Below are positions 1 to 12,800 of a DNA stretch of 64,000 nucleotides, piece after piece. The stretch covers positions 1 through 64,000 of the forward strand of contig JADHZB010002038.1 of NCBI GenBank assembly GCA_015657535.1, read 5' to 3'. The notes under the pieces were generated by a model. The model saw only the letters and a program-made list of their open reading frames with translations. It did not search any database and was not told where the DNA came from. Position 1 is the stretch's first letter; each line of letters begins with the position of its first letter. The stretch comes from Nephromyces sp. MM_2019. Taxonomy: Eukaryota; Apicomplexa; Aconoidasida; Nephromycida. A program made the position numbers and the translations under genes.

Positions 1-293
1 CCTCAGAGCTGTGTGCGAAAACGCGGCGACCAACAACACACAGCGCCAACGCCTGTGTGTGTGTGCGGCCGCGTGTGCGGTGTATATACGGCGTGTGTGT
101 GCGAGCGCGGCCACAGGAGGGACCGTAACGGTGTGTGTGTGCGTGTGTGTGGAAGCTAAGGCTAGGCGCTAATCACAACGTGGGTGCCGAAGGGCTTGGT
201 ATTGCTGGCCGGGTTCGTGTGCCTAGGAAAAGGTCACGACAAGTGTGTGCTAAGGCACTCTAGCCTAGACACACCCCTGGCTGCCTCTGTTAG

Positions 294-464
294 CAGGCCT
301 AAATAGGCTGGGGCATCACATTCAGGTATCTCCTCCATTCAAAAACCGATTGGAGGAGGATGACTTTTAAATGACAAAAAGAAGTTTCACAATGTAAACA
401 CAAAAGCTAATAGGTTCACAGACTAGCTGATGAACCACAGGCCCAAGTAGGCTGGGGCATTACA
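294..464. repeat. 27-bp imperfect direct repeat pair
   Basis: Positions 294-320 and 438-464 share a 27-bp segment with the core TAGGCTGGGGCAT and about four mismatches, 144 bp apart. Nothing else in the surrounding sequence repeats with the same spacing. Confidence 0.6.
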
Positions 465-1839
465 AGCATAACAGCTGTTCATGTCTAGTCTGCCTTGGGA
501 AAGCAGTATAACAGATCTTGCAAAAGCAACAGGTCTGCGCTAGATTGCTCGACCCACAACGCACACACCGGAGCCTCGGTTAGTAAGCAGTAATGGTGTG
601 GAGCGTAACACCGCTCCCTGATATGGGAAATCCACGCATGTAACACTCATTTTATTCAGTAATTGTGCACTCGCCGCTCCTAGCGTAAGAATTGAATAAA
701 ACCCTAGATTTCTGCACATTTAGCGGCTCATAAAGATGAATCACAGTTTATCCTACGCACAGACATTTCCGCACACCCGCAGGAAAAAATTTTCCTACCT
801 CGATTTTTTAAATTAAACTGCCTAAAAGCTCGTTTAGGCCTTTTGTTAGTGGCTATTATTGCACACATAAGTTAGAGCAGTTTTTTTTTTGTCGAGCTTC
901 AGCTGGGCCCCGCTTTGCGCATGACACTACAATCCAACCCACAGCCAATCCGAGGGTATCACACACTGTATATCTTCGTTGTGTGGTGTCTCGCTCCCAA
1001 CACTAGCTACCCGGGCTGAGGCAGCGGCACCAGCGAAATAACTTATAAGTCGCCAAAAAAAATGCAAAAGGGGAAGCGGCCTACGGAGGCCCTAACACCA
1101 GTGGCGAAGAGATTTGAATAGAAGCACAAACTCTAATCAAAATTCTGCTACCCGCTATATATTTTGTAAGCACCCTCTCGAGCACCCCCCCGAAAAAGAA
1201 ACCACTCTTTTTTGCGACCCCCACATTGAAACTTCCTCATCCTCAAAAAGCGTTACTTGTTTAACAAATTGTTCTTTTCTTGAGCATATGCCACAATTCG
1301 TATCCTCCAAAGTCACTCCTTTCCATTGCCACAATATCTTTTCATTTCTTAGAGCCATTTGCCCCCGGCGTATTGAGTTTCCTCTCTAAAACGTCCTTTT
1401 ACACTCTTAAAAAATTCCAAACTTTTTTGACCTTACAACACTGTGATTCTCTGCTTTCTATGGGCCAGTAGAAACGCTCAACTCTGGGCAGGTCCGACTT
1501 TGTCCCTTTCCTCTTGCCGCTTTAGTGGAAATGCAAACCATTTCCTTGTCGGAGTTGTGTGTGTGCGGCATTATTATCGCTTCACCTTTTGTGTAGATGA
1601 TGCGGATGAAGCAGGTGCTGTTTTTTTGAGGATTTTCAAAGATGATACTGCTTGTGGGTGGGTACATTGAAAGACTCCCTGTAGATGGTACCGTTTAAAT
1701 GGCTGAATTGAGTTTTTGTAGCATTGGTGCTTTTTGGCTGATTTGTGACTTGCTAGAATGATAATTTCGAAGAGTTTTATGTGTGTCTGGATTTTTTGAA
1801 GGATGTAGATGAGAGTTTGTGATTGTTAGGGTTTTGACG

Positions 1840-1957
1840 CTCTTTTTGAGCTGAGAATACTTTGTGTGTAGTTTGGTGTGCTTGAGCCTCGTGGATTTAA
1901 TCTCTCTTTTTGAGTTGAGAATGCTTTGTGTTTGGTTTGGTGTGCTTAAGCCTCGTA
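1840..1957. repeat. 64-bp tandem duplication
   Basis: A segment starting CTCTTTTTGAG at 1840 recurs at 1904 (about 54 bp matched, period 64), both copies ending in GCCTCGT. It lies about 1.9 kb upstream of the helicase start codon and is non-coding on the plus strand. Confidence 0.65.
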
Positions 1958-3880
1958 ATGATGGTGTTTTCTTTCTTATTGGAGGCTGTGAGTGGTTTTT
2001 CACTGTTTCTCTTCATTCTTCCATCAATTGATGTTAGAGGATGAGGATGTTTCTGTGTGTGCATCGTAGCAATTTCTTGGCCAGTGGGTGTAGGGGATAC
2101 TCTTTGGGGTTGAAGATGTGTGGATGCTTCTTTTTACATGTTTATTGTGTTTGATTGATTCTTCCTGCTGATCTCAAGCTTCTGTGGTGATATATATATA
2201 TAGAGATTCTAACCCCTGGCATGATATGCACAGGCAGAGACAGACTTACAGGAACTGATGCTTAGCGGGATATATACACACAGACCTAATCTATTTCGCG
2301 TGATATAAACACTCCGATTCACCGTCTAATCCTTAGTTTGATATGCACACACATTTCTGTTGTGATGACAATGGCACACACGACACACACATATTCCCTT
2401 CCTTGTACTAGTGCATAGCTTTTTCTGAGCTTGTTCCTAGGTGTAGGCATTGATACGCGATTTGAGAATATATGAAGATTTCTCAGTAGGAGTGTGCCAT
2501 CTCTAGGCCATGCTTTTGAATGCTTCTATTTGTAATCTGTTTGTTGAGGCATATATTTTATGATTTATTTTGTTTTTTAATGTGTGAAGATTTCTTCTTG
2601 CTGTTCTCATGGCTTAAGCTTTCAGGTTTATTTGATTTAGCTGTTCTTTCTGCTCTTTTTTTAGGATAAAAGGGGGGTTATCGCAAGCGGGTCCTGGAAT
2701 AGAGTGCAGGTATCGATGCATCCTCTGTTGCTTAAGATATATAAAGGAGAAAATTTGTCGGTACGCATCTTTTTATAGGTATCCAAGTAGTTTGAAAGGC
2801 TGTTCTCAAAGAGTTGCTCAAAGCATCAGTTTCCTTGAATGAAGGTGTACACGAGATGCATCTTTTGCAAAAAATAAAGGCCTGATAATATATATACTTG
2901 TAGATATTGGTGATTTGCTTGCAAAATTCGGCATCCAGGGATTGTATCTGTATCTAATCAGATATATATACGAGGCGATACTTGAGGAGCAGAAGATACA
3001 GTTTTTTTAATCAAAACGTCTAGGAAGAAGCATTGCATCAAAGCGACTCCTTCGCAGTGCAATTGATGCCTTTTTCCTGACGTTTTTGCTCGTTTTTCTT
3101 GTACTAATTGATAGAATAGTCTGTAAGGTATGGTGTAGTTTTTACACAGGTCTCTCTGAGCTTTGGTATACCTATAAGCAGCCTGCTGTAGCTATCTTTG
3201 AGAGGATGCTTGTGCTTTTGTTCACTTTGAAAGATGTATTTCTGAAATGTCTGCGGCTTTGCCTTGGTCTGCTTTTTTTGGTGTAAACTGCATTTAGCTC
3301 ATTTGGAGTTCTCAGGAATCTTTGGAGTTTTGCCTGAAGAATCCTTGCTTGTAATATGGTTATGTTTATTGCTATGTTTACGCTTTCGTGGGGGGCTTGA
3401 TGTAATGAAGGAAAGAGAGAGTGAGCTTGGAGCTCTTTAAGTTTTCCTGTTTTTTACTCCTTAGCACTATTTATAAGTGAAGCTAGTCTTTCTCTCAAGT
3501 ATGTTTTGCTTAGGAGTTCGAATCTGTCGTCTTCAAGCATTATTTTTTAGTGCTTCTCAATTACGCGTGTTGCTATATAGATAGCAGTTGAGCCACGTAT
3601 ACTCATAAGTGCATGAGTGTAGGTGGGCTGCATTTAACGCGCACACACATTTTCCGTATCTACACGAATATTAGGACTAGAGAATTGCTATTTCTCGCTT
3701 TTAGCATGCCTTTTTCGTTCGAGAGATTTATTGCAAAGAATCTCATCTTGTAGAATTTCCACGAAAAAAAGCATTTTTTCGCTATTTTCCTGTCATTGAT
3801 ACGAGAAATATCCACCCGCTAATACAACTCCGTCCTTGCAGTGATACAAGCGACGCCTTCTAAGTTCTTTAGCTGTTAAA

Positions 3881-6800
3881 ATGGAGAGATCTAGCAGACG
3901 ATCTCACCGGGAGAGTAGTAAGACCCGATTGTGGCACTCTTTGGGATCCAGTAGCAAGTCTAAAAAAAAGTCAAAGACTCATGACCGAAGCCCTACGGCT
4001 TCCTTAGCGTCTTCTTCCCCCCCTTCTTCTAGCTCAGAAACTCGCTACCACTCCAGTAGTAAGCATTGGGATTCGCGGCGTTCCAGTCGCACACAGCACG
4101 ATGAAGAGGGAAGTAGTGGGCACAGAGAAAGGCGCCCTCGTAAGCGTGTAAAGACGGGATGTGATGAGCGAGGTTACGATGGTGGCAAGGAGCGCACACA
4201 GAATTTTGAGAGCCCAGAGTTTAAATATGAAAGGGGTATATCACGCAAATCTAAGTCATCCAGGGAGCGCTATGCAGATTATGATGATGAATGTGACTTT
4301 TCACATCGTTCACACAAACGCTACAGGGAGAAAACTCACGAAAAAGCCAAAAACGAGCCAGAATCTCGTTTTTCCAATCCAAGGGCCGTTATTTCACTGG
4401 AAGAAGAGTATGAGAGAGATCATCGTCATAGTAGCAAGAATATGCCTTCCTCTTCAAATCACCACAGAAGTCGTTCAAAGACAAGGCATGGAGAGGATTC
4501 GTCAGGAAGCGTAGAGGGTAAGCATCAGGCTAATCTTTTGTCATCTTCAAGTAGCAAGAACTACCGTCACAAGAGGAAGCACGAAAAGGATGAAGCGATA
4601 CGATATGGCGATGAGGAAAGGGAAAGTCCTTTGCCTGTACGAGAACTTTCTCAGAGTAAAGCTAAAAGTACTATACTTCATGCAGTGGAGGATTCGGAAG
4701 ATATAACTATGGATAAAGTTGTGAATAAGCTGGAGGAGCAGCGAAGAGATCGTTTATCGAGGTTTGAGGCTCTTGCTGCAGCTTCAAAGGCGGAGTCGCG
4801 AGCTGAAGGGAATGTTGCAGGATCTTCTTCACCTTGGGCCTCTTGTGAGCTCTCAGATACAGTAAAAAACACATCAGAGGAATCGAACCTGCCTCGTGCG
4901 GATTCCAGTGCTGATTACACCCAAGCCTACAATCGTGGTATAGAAAAGACGTTGACTAAGGGCTCTACAGAGGCAAATCCATCCGTTTTAACTTTATCCC
5001 CGAGCGATTCGCTAAACAAAGCGGTTTGCGTTGCTGCCGGGAAAGGTGTTAGCGCAGGCGTTGATAAGCAGGCTGCTGCATCTTCCGCTGCAGGGAAAGA
5101 TCTTCATACAGGCATCACCAAGCAGGCTACAGTTTCTACTATATCTAGCCCCACGCACACTGCGAGTCCTGATTCTGGCTCTTCATCGGGCGTCTCGTCC
5201 TCTAGGGTGACAGCTGCACGAGCAGCGGCTTCCTCACCTTCTCCTTCTCCTGCAGCGAGTGTATCTAGTCCAGAAAACGTCATCAGCAAGAGCAATCGTT
5301 TTGATAGGTTTCGTGCATTTGCTGCAGAGTTGAGCCTAGGTTCTTTAAAGTCATCAACAGCTGGTTCTTTATCTTCAAATGCAAAGAGTGCAAGCTCAAA
5401 GGTGGTGTTAAAACTGCTTCCTGCTTCTTCTGCTCTTGGATCCAACCAAAACGCTGAGTTATTTGCTGATAAAGCCTCAGATTTGGACGCAGGAACTTTT
5501 TTGCTAGAACGTCTGGAGGCAGAGGAGGTCTCTAAGAAGTCTGAAGACGTCGACACCCTGGAGCACTATATGTCAGAACTTAGCAAGGAATTTTCTATTG
5601 ATAAAGAGGTAGCTTGTTGGAAATTTTGGAGCTTTTTTGTATGGGAAAGGTCGTTTCGTCGGTTTTTGTGTGTGCAGCACTGTTTTTGAAGTTCTCACGT
5701 GTTATGTGCCATTTTGAGAAAGAAGGATGTATCAGAAAACTTTGGGAAAAACGAGTATTCTCGGTTGTGTGCTGTAGTTGTTTTCGTTTCCTTCTTCATG
5801 CTGACTTTCTGGTTTTTTTTCATGTTCTTTTCCTGCACTTTAGGTATAGCTGATTTGGTAGTATAAGATTGATAGGTAGGCTGTTTTGATGATGAGTTTC
5901 CTCTGAGATAGTGGGATTTGCTTTGATTGAAGGTTTTTTTACGCAATATATAGGTGTGTTAATAGTTTCTAAGACGAATTCCGGGAAATTTACAGAAAAG
6001 GCGATGTGTGAGATGTTTTGCATTCAAAATTACTTACGAATGCGGTCTGTTGGGAGGGTAATACATGTACTGGCGGTTTAACACACAAGTTTAAATACTA
6101 TCAGATAGCTAACCTACCGAGTATAGCTGTTTTTTCCGTTTCCTGGTACTGGATCTAGGCTAAGTTTTGTAGGTGAAGGCAAAGGCGAAGTTTTATAAGT
6201 GTATGTACACTCCACCTCTAGCAGCTGTATGTATACCCCAGCTCTCACAGGCGTATATTTAGATTCTGCTGCCTTTTGAATCTCAACTTTATGTTTTTTA
6301 CTTACCAATTCTTCTTTTGTGTGTGTTCTTTAGAGTGTTTTATTGCATACCCATCGTTTCATTTCTTGCAGTATATTACGTCTTTTTCACGTGGCTTATT
6401 GAGTTTTTTTTGTATCAGAGGGAAGTGAGGTTTTCAGTATCCGGCGAGCTTCCCTTCTGCTTTATTCGTGGTGCATACTAAAAATCGATTTATATCCAAT
6501 TTTTGTTCGCTCCGATCTTCCTGTGTGTTTCTAGTTCTCGGATGATTCTATATGTAGTTTCCAAGAATTTGCAATGATTGCCTACCAAAAAGGCCTAGTT
6601 TCTAAATCAAAAAAAGATATAATGAGATACTCGGATTTTTCCGTCTTTCTGGAGCCGTAGCTAGTGCGTGCAGCTATCTCCTGTGGTGTGTTAAACGCTT
6701 CGTTTCGAGTCCCACGCTCTCTCTTCCACTACATAATCAGCATCTTAAAAAGGAATTTTCCCCTGAATTTCACATTTTTTAACGTTTCAACTTTCTCCTT

Positions 6801-9800
6801 AGCTCTTATTTCACAATCTCTTCACAAAATCCCTTTCTTCCCTCCTCTCTATCTTCAATTCATAGGAAAAAGGTGATAAGCCCCTCTTTTTATCAGTCCC
6901 GAAAGCAATCAGTATTGATGAGATTAACAGCTGGAGCCTCCACAAGTATAAATGGGAGAAACAGGAAGCTTCAGCAGGCAATTTGTCGTCTTCAAATTTG
7001 AAAACTTCAGAGGCTGCTAACAGTAGCTCTTTTAAAAACATCAACGGTTCTTCTTTTAAAGGAAGCTCGTCAGAACTACAGAGTGTAGCCTCGGGAACTT
7101 CTCAGTCAGCAGCTAGCAATGGTGAAGATCCTTCTCCCTCTTCTTCTCTAGGCGATGAAGATGATTACTACAGAAAATTCATTGAAACATTCAAGAGTTC
7201 TGGCGATTTTGGCGCCAATTCCCAGCGAAGCGAAGATGGTGGAGGCGATGCCGTGAAATCGCCGAGTTCACATGATTCTGGAGGTGAGAAGGGTGTGTGT
7301 GCGTCATTCTTAGGAGAAGATAGAGGAGGGGAGGAGAGATTTTATAGCACACATTCCACCGATATCACGCGGATTTCTGGCCATACTGGCAATGAGAAGC
7401 TATTTTTTTCCGAAACTAGGATGGTTAGTAAGCAAGAGTATCAGGAAGGTAAGGTGAAGGAGGGATTGCCCCCCTCGAGTAACTCTGATCCGGGGGGTGG
7501 GGGTGGGTTTCGGCGTGATAGTACAGTCACTCCAGTCGCTATGCTCGATGAAGACGATTTACGAATGTTCTCTGATGATGAAGTGAATGAAGAAGAAAAT
7601 GAACCGAAGCTTGGAGATAGCTATTTTGATTTGGTGAAGGTGAGGAGGGGGGGTTAAGTGTTTGTGGGAGGGGAGGGGTTGGTGTATTTGCCAGTATGGG
7701 CAAAGGGGGGGGGTTTGGTGTATTTTTCCCCGTTGGTATGTGTGCGTGTGTGGGGTTTGCTATATCCCCCAGTTGGTGGGTGTGTGTGTGTGTGTGTGCG
7801 TGTGTGTGTGTGTATGTGCGTGTGTGTGTATGTGTGACTCCAGTATATCCCCACCATCTCTGTTCTGGCATGAATGAGAATGTGATTTTTCATTAATGGC
7901 TGTGTGCATGCCTTTGTAACTATGCAGTTTTTCCCACTTCTTTGACATTCTTTCTCGTATACATCCCAGTAGATAGTATAGGAGATAGAAGTTTGGCGAA
8001 GGCTGCTTCTCCTGTGTGTGTTCGGGACGTATTTGATGAATATAAAGGCCTGCGATCGAGTGTTATTTAGTCTTGACTTCAGAGATTTCGACTTCTTTGC
8101 ATAATGTGTTAATGATTAAGAAGCTTACGTTGTTTTCTCAGAAAATTGGGCAGAAGAAGGAGCTTCCACCTGTCAATCATTCAACAATAGAGTATATGCC
8201 TTTCAGGAAGAATTTGTATGTACAAGTGCGTGAGATAACCCTCATGAAAGATCATGAAGTGGAAGCATTTAGGAAAACCAATGGAAACATCAAGGTGTGG
8301 GAGTGTTTTCGTGTGTGTTTGGAAGTGTTTGCAATCTGCAGCTTTGTGTGAGTGTTTGCAAGTTCCAGATTTTTCTGTCTGTAGAGTTTGTAGGGTATGA
8401 TGATTGCTTGCATTTTGGAGTGCTTTCTCGTGTATTTGCACTCGTTGAGCTGCTGTGTGTGTGTGTTTTTGGAAGTTCTTCCAGCGATTTCACCTAGTTT
8501 ACTGCGAAGTTTGCTCCTCAATGTGAAGTTCTTAAGCATACAATGATGTGGTATCGCTTCACCCAGCAGGTGTTTTGAGAAGGTGTGCCCGTAGAGTGCT
8601 TCACATGACTTTGGTGTAGGACATGCTGCACACACACAATAAACTGCTTTGAAGATTTGAAGTGCTTTGAGTTTTGCGGACTTGCGTGTTGTTATGAATT
8701 GTGAAGTATCCGTGAAAGATTTCTCACTAACAAATTTGATGTTTTGTGTGTGTGTGCAGGTTCGTGGAAAGAACTGCCCTCGCCCCGTAAAGAGCTTCAC
8801 TCAGTGTGGCCTGCCTGAAAAGTGCTTGAAGGTACTCCTTTTTCGTTGTGTGTGTGTTGTAGTTATCTTGTGTCATGTGTGCTGTTTAAAGACATCTTAT
8901 GTTATATGTGTGTCGAACAGGTGGACCATTGCAGGGTGTGTGTCTGTTGTGGGTGATGATTGTGTGTGTGGGTTGGTGTGTGTGTTGTGGGTGATTACTG
9001 TGTGGAAGAAAGTTGTGTAGGTTTGCTAGTTGCAATTGTGTGCGCAGACAGTTGTTATCTTTGAGAGAAGTTCCCTGTTCGTTAGGATTTTTTGTTGCTT
9101 TTGGTGCTACAGCCTGTATGTATAGCATGCCACCACGCAGGGCGTGTTTTGCTGCATCAATAGTCCCACACACACACGCTTGACGCCTCCTTTACTCTGC
9201 TGTGGTGATAGGTTGCTCGCTTTGAAGCGTAGGCAATATTTTTGATACAGCATGCGTACACACATGCAGTATCTTTTAGTGTAGCGGTGTATGTTGATAT
9301 CTTCATCTTTGCTTTAGATATTGGCAGTTTCTTGGATTTTCTTTGTATGTGTGTACAAGTGGATGAGCGCTTCTTGCTAGTTTATATCGCATTATGTATA
9401 TTCACGCACTCGCGAATAAACACTGATTTGTGTGGGTGTTATCAGCGACATGTAGAGATGTTCAAGCAGGATATGCCTAGCAAAGATGCAATACACAAAT
9501 ACGTTCTTACACACCAAAACAATGATCTATGCAGTTTTCTGCAACATATAGAAATGCTTAAGCGAGATTTGCCTAGCAAACAGGCAGCATACGTACCGTC
9601 ACACACACATTCACACACGCACTAGTATTAATGCCATGAGAAGCTTGTTTTGCAGCTACTGCAGAGGAGAAATTATGAAGAGCCTTTCGCTATACAGAAG
9701 CAGGCTATTCCTGCTTTAATGTCAGGAAGAGATGTTATAGGTATTGCAGAGACGGGATCTGGTAAAACACTAGCATATGTTCTTCCTATGCTTCGGCATA

Positions 9801-12800
9801 TACTTGATCAGCCTCCTCTAAAGGATGGAGATGGGCCTATTGGCTTGGTATGTGTATGTATGTGTGTCTGTATGTTGCGTGATTAGATCTGTGTGTCTGT
9901 GTCTGTGTGTATCTGTCTCTGTATGTTGTGTGATTATATGTATCTGTGTGTGTGTCTGTGTGTGTTGTGTGATTATATCTGTGTGTCTGTCTTTGTGTCT
10001 GTCTCTGTGTCTGTATGTTGTGTGATTATATCTGTGTGTCTGTGTGTGTCTGTGTGTCCGGCTGTTTGTGTGTGTCGTTCACTTCCTCTATGCAAGTTTT
10101 TTTGCTTCCTCTCTGTCCCCCTCGCTTTCTAACTTAGAAGTCATTGCCTAGGTACAGTTGTGCATAGGTTTTTCTTGTATGTGTTTCTCATCATATATTC
10201 CTTTCAAGTAACCCTCTCTCTGTGTGTTTGCATTTGTTCTGCTGCTCTTTGTGCTCTGCTTCCCTTTGGAGTCTTCATCATCATCCCTTCCTTCGACTGG
10301 TTTGGTGTTTTCTACAGGTAATCGCTCCGACTCGAGAGCTAACGGTGCAAATCTATCAGGAAGTGAAGAAGTTCTGTAAAGCTGTGAATCTTCAGTGTAT
10401 CGCAATATATGGTGGCACTGGTATAGGAGAGCAACTCAGCCAACTTCGTAGAGGAGTAGAAGTTGTTGTGGGTACTCCCGGTAGACTGATAGACGTGCTT
10501 ACTATCAGTGGAGGGAAAGTCACCAACTTGCGGGTGCGTGTGTGTGGGTTGGTTTGTGTGTGTGGGTTGGTGTGTGTGTGTGGGTTTGTGTGTGTGGGTT
10601 GGTGTGTGTCTGTGGGTTTGTGTGTGTGGGTTGGTGTGTGTGTGTGTGTGGGTTGGTGTGTGTGTGTGTGGGTTGGTGTGTGCATGTGGGCTGGTATGTG
10701 TGGGTTGGTATGTGTGGGTTGGTATGTGTGGGCTGGTTTTTGTGTGCATGTGAGTTGGTGTGTATGTGTGTGTGTGTTTTGTATAAAATTTGTTGTTTTA
10801 TTCATTATGTGTATCTCTGGCTCTCTCTGTTTCGCACTCCTTCCCTCTCTTTCTATCTCATTGTTGCACCCTCTGTCGTTTTTTCTTACCCTCTCTGTCT
10901 CTATCTCTACCAGTTTCTCAGTGTTTTTTATCCTAAGCAAACACACAATGTGGACGCCAATTTTTTTGCGTTTCTTATTGCTGCTGCATGCTGCGTTGAT
11001 CGAGCCAGTAAGGCTTTAGCAATCAAAGCTGTTCAACATGGCATCAGTTTCGTGTGTGTGTGTGCAGAGAGTAAGTTTCACTGTATTAGATGAAGCTGAC
11101 CGTATGTTTGATATGGGTTTTGAGCCCCAGATATCAGCGATAATGCGAAATATTCAACCTTCTCGGCAGATATGCTTGTTTTCTGCGACGTTTCCTCCTC
11201 ATATTGAAGGTAAGAAATTAAGCAGAAATTGGAGAGAGCTCATATGGAACAAAGATGCGCACAGGCAGATATACAAACGGGCAGACGCTCACACAGACAT
11301 GTAGGCCAGCAGATTCGCACGCACGAACATGCAGGCGAGCACAAATGCAGATAAACCCACTTGTTATATAGAAAGAAGTGTTTTGTGGAGGATTTGATAT
11401 GCTTCTATTTGTATGGATAACATTGAGAGCTTTATCACGCCTTAGAATATGTTTTATGAGATGTTAAAGGCTAGACTTTCCGAAAGAACAGAGTATGCTG
11501 TGTGTACCAATTATAATTTGAGAGCACTTTCTCTTTGTCTTTTCATAGAATTTGAAATGGCAGCATATCAAATCTTTTGATAGCTGATGTTTCTCTGCCT
11601 TCCAATCATATGATGCAGTATTTTTAATATATTGTGTTTTTTTCTGCAGTTTTTGAGTGTATACACACCTGATTTAGTGCTTTAATGAGGGGGATGTACT
11701 AGCTGAACATCAAATTGAGTAGATTTTCCTCATATTTGTGTGGTTTCTATGGATTTACGCCTTCATATTGATATTTATGCTAGAACTTCTCCTTCTCAGC
11801 TTTGGCTCGAAAGATACTCTACAAACCGCTGGAGATTGTAATAGGAGAGCGAGGTAGAACAGCTTCTAGAGTTAAGCAGTTCGTTGAGATTCGCTCGGAG
11901 TACGAGAAGTTCTTCAGGAAAGTTTATCTACTGTGAATATCTGGGTGTTTGAAACTATTCTTCAGCATTTATTTCACTGCTTCAAAAGCTGTGTAGTTGC
12001 TACACACAACTAAGTAGGGATTGAAGCAGATGTATAATCGTGCACACTGAATGTAGAGGGTAGCAGAGCAGCACACCTAGAATATTTGGAACATATATAC
12101 TGATAAGAGAGGAGCTGGGCTTTTCAATCCTGCAACACACGTGTTTCTATGCTATGAAGTGTAGAAAGACGCTGAAAAAAACATGGGCTGGTGTGCGCAG
12201 AGAGAGGCTCATGCACACACGCATGAGTTTGCAGAGAGTGGGTCGCTTATAGGAGAGTTTGCACACAAATGAGTTCGCAAAGAGAGGAACTCGCACATGA
12301 GTGCTCACATACACACAAAAGCTTCCATCCTAAGAAGCTCCCACTCAAACACCTACACACACAAGAGCTTCCATCCCAAGAGGCTCACGCTCAAATACCT
12401 ACACGCACACAAAAGCATCTATCCCAAGAAACTGATACTCAAGCACACACACGCACATTCAAGTGTAGATGTCTGCTTGCATATCCACCCGCCCTTATCT
12501 ATCCTAGGCTTTTAAAGCATTCCTATGTTTCTACTCCAGCATTGCTTGCTTCCTAGCTCTTCCTGCATTAGCAGTGGCCGTATGTACACTAAAAATTCGG
12601 TTTTTTTTAGTGAAAAACTCACTTTTTCGCTGCTTCTAGGCTTTCTACTTTTTTCTACTTAATTGAAGTAGTTGATTGATGATTTTTTACACTTTTAATG
12701 GCGCATAGTTTGCCATTCTTTATCGTTTTTCTGCAGGTTATTGCAGCTGCTAGGAGAGTGGAATGAATACGGTTCGATAATCATATTTGTGAGTCGACAA

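Larger units (their letters stand above)
1..3880. other. Non-coding 5' flank, TG-rich
   Basis: No exon can be supported here. The first 150 bases and scattered later blocks are (TG)n/(GT)n with interspersed unique sequence. The stretch 1695-2003 is open on the minus strand but is low-complexity K/S/T/H sequence over a duplicated segment. The region just before 3881 is T-rich and is presumably promoter or 5' UTR of the helicase gene; no promoter motif could be identified. Confidence 0.6.

Noticed and set aside
1155..1358. 67-codon minus-strand ORF starting MALRNEKILWQW
   Set aside because: It looks superficially protein-like, but it lies on a purine-rich strand, has no neighbouring exons that join in phase, and the opposite strand is open too.
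3500..3530. tRNA-like T-loop GTTCGAATC
   Set aside because: The flanking bases do not form a T stem, and no D arm, anticodon arm or acceptor stem could be built around it.
10222..11093. Long overlapping ORFs on both strands rich in C/V/G/W or T/H/P
   Set aside because: They are translations of the TG/CA minisatellite in helicase intron 6. Only 10318-10533 and 11068-11209 within the range are exons.
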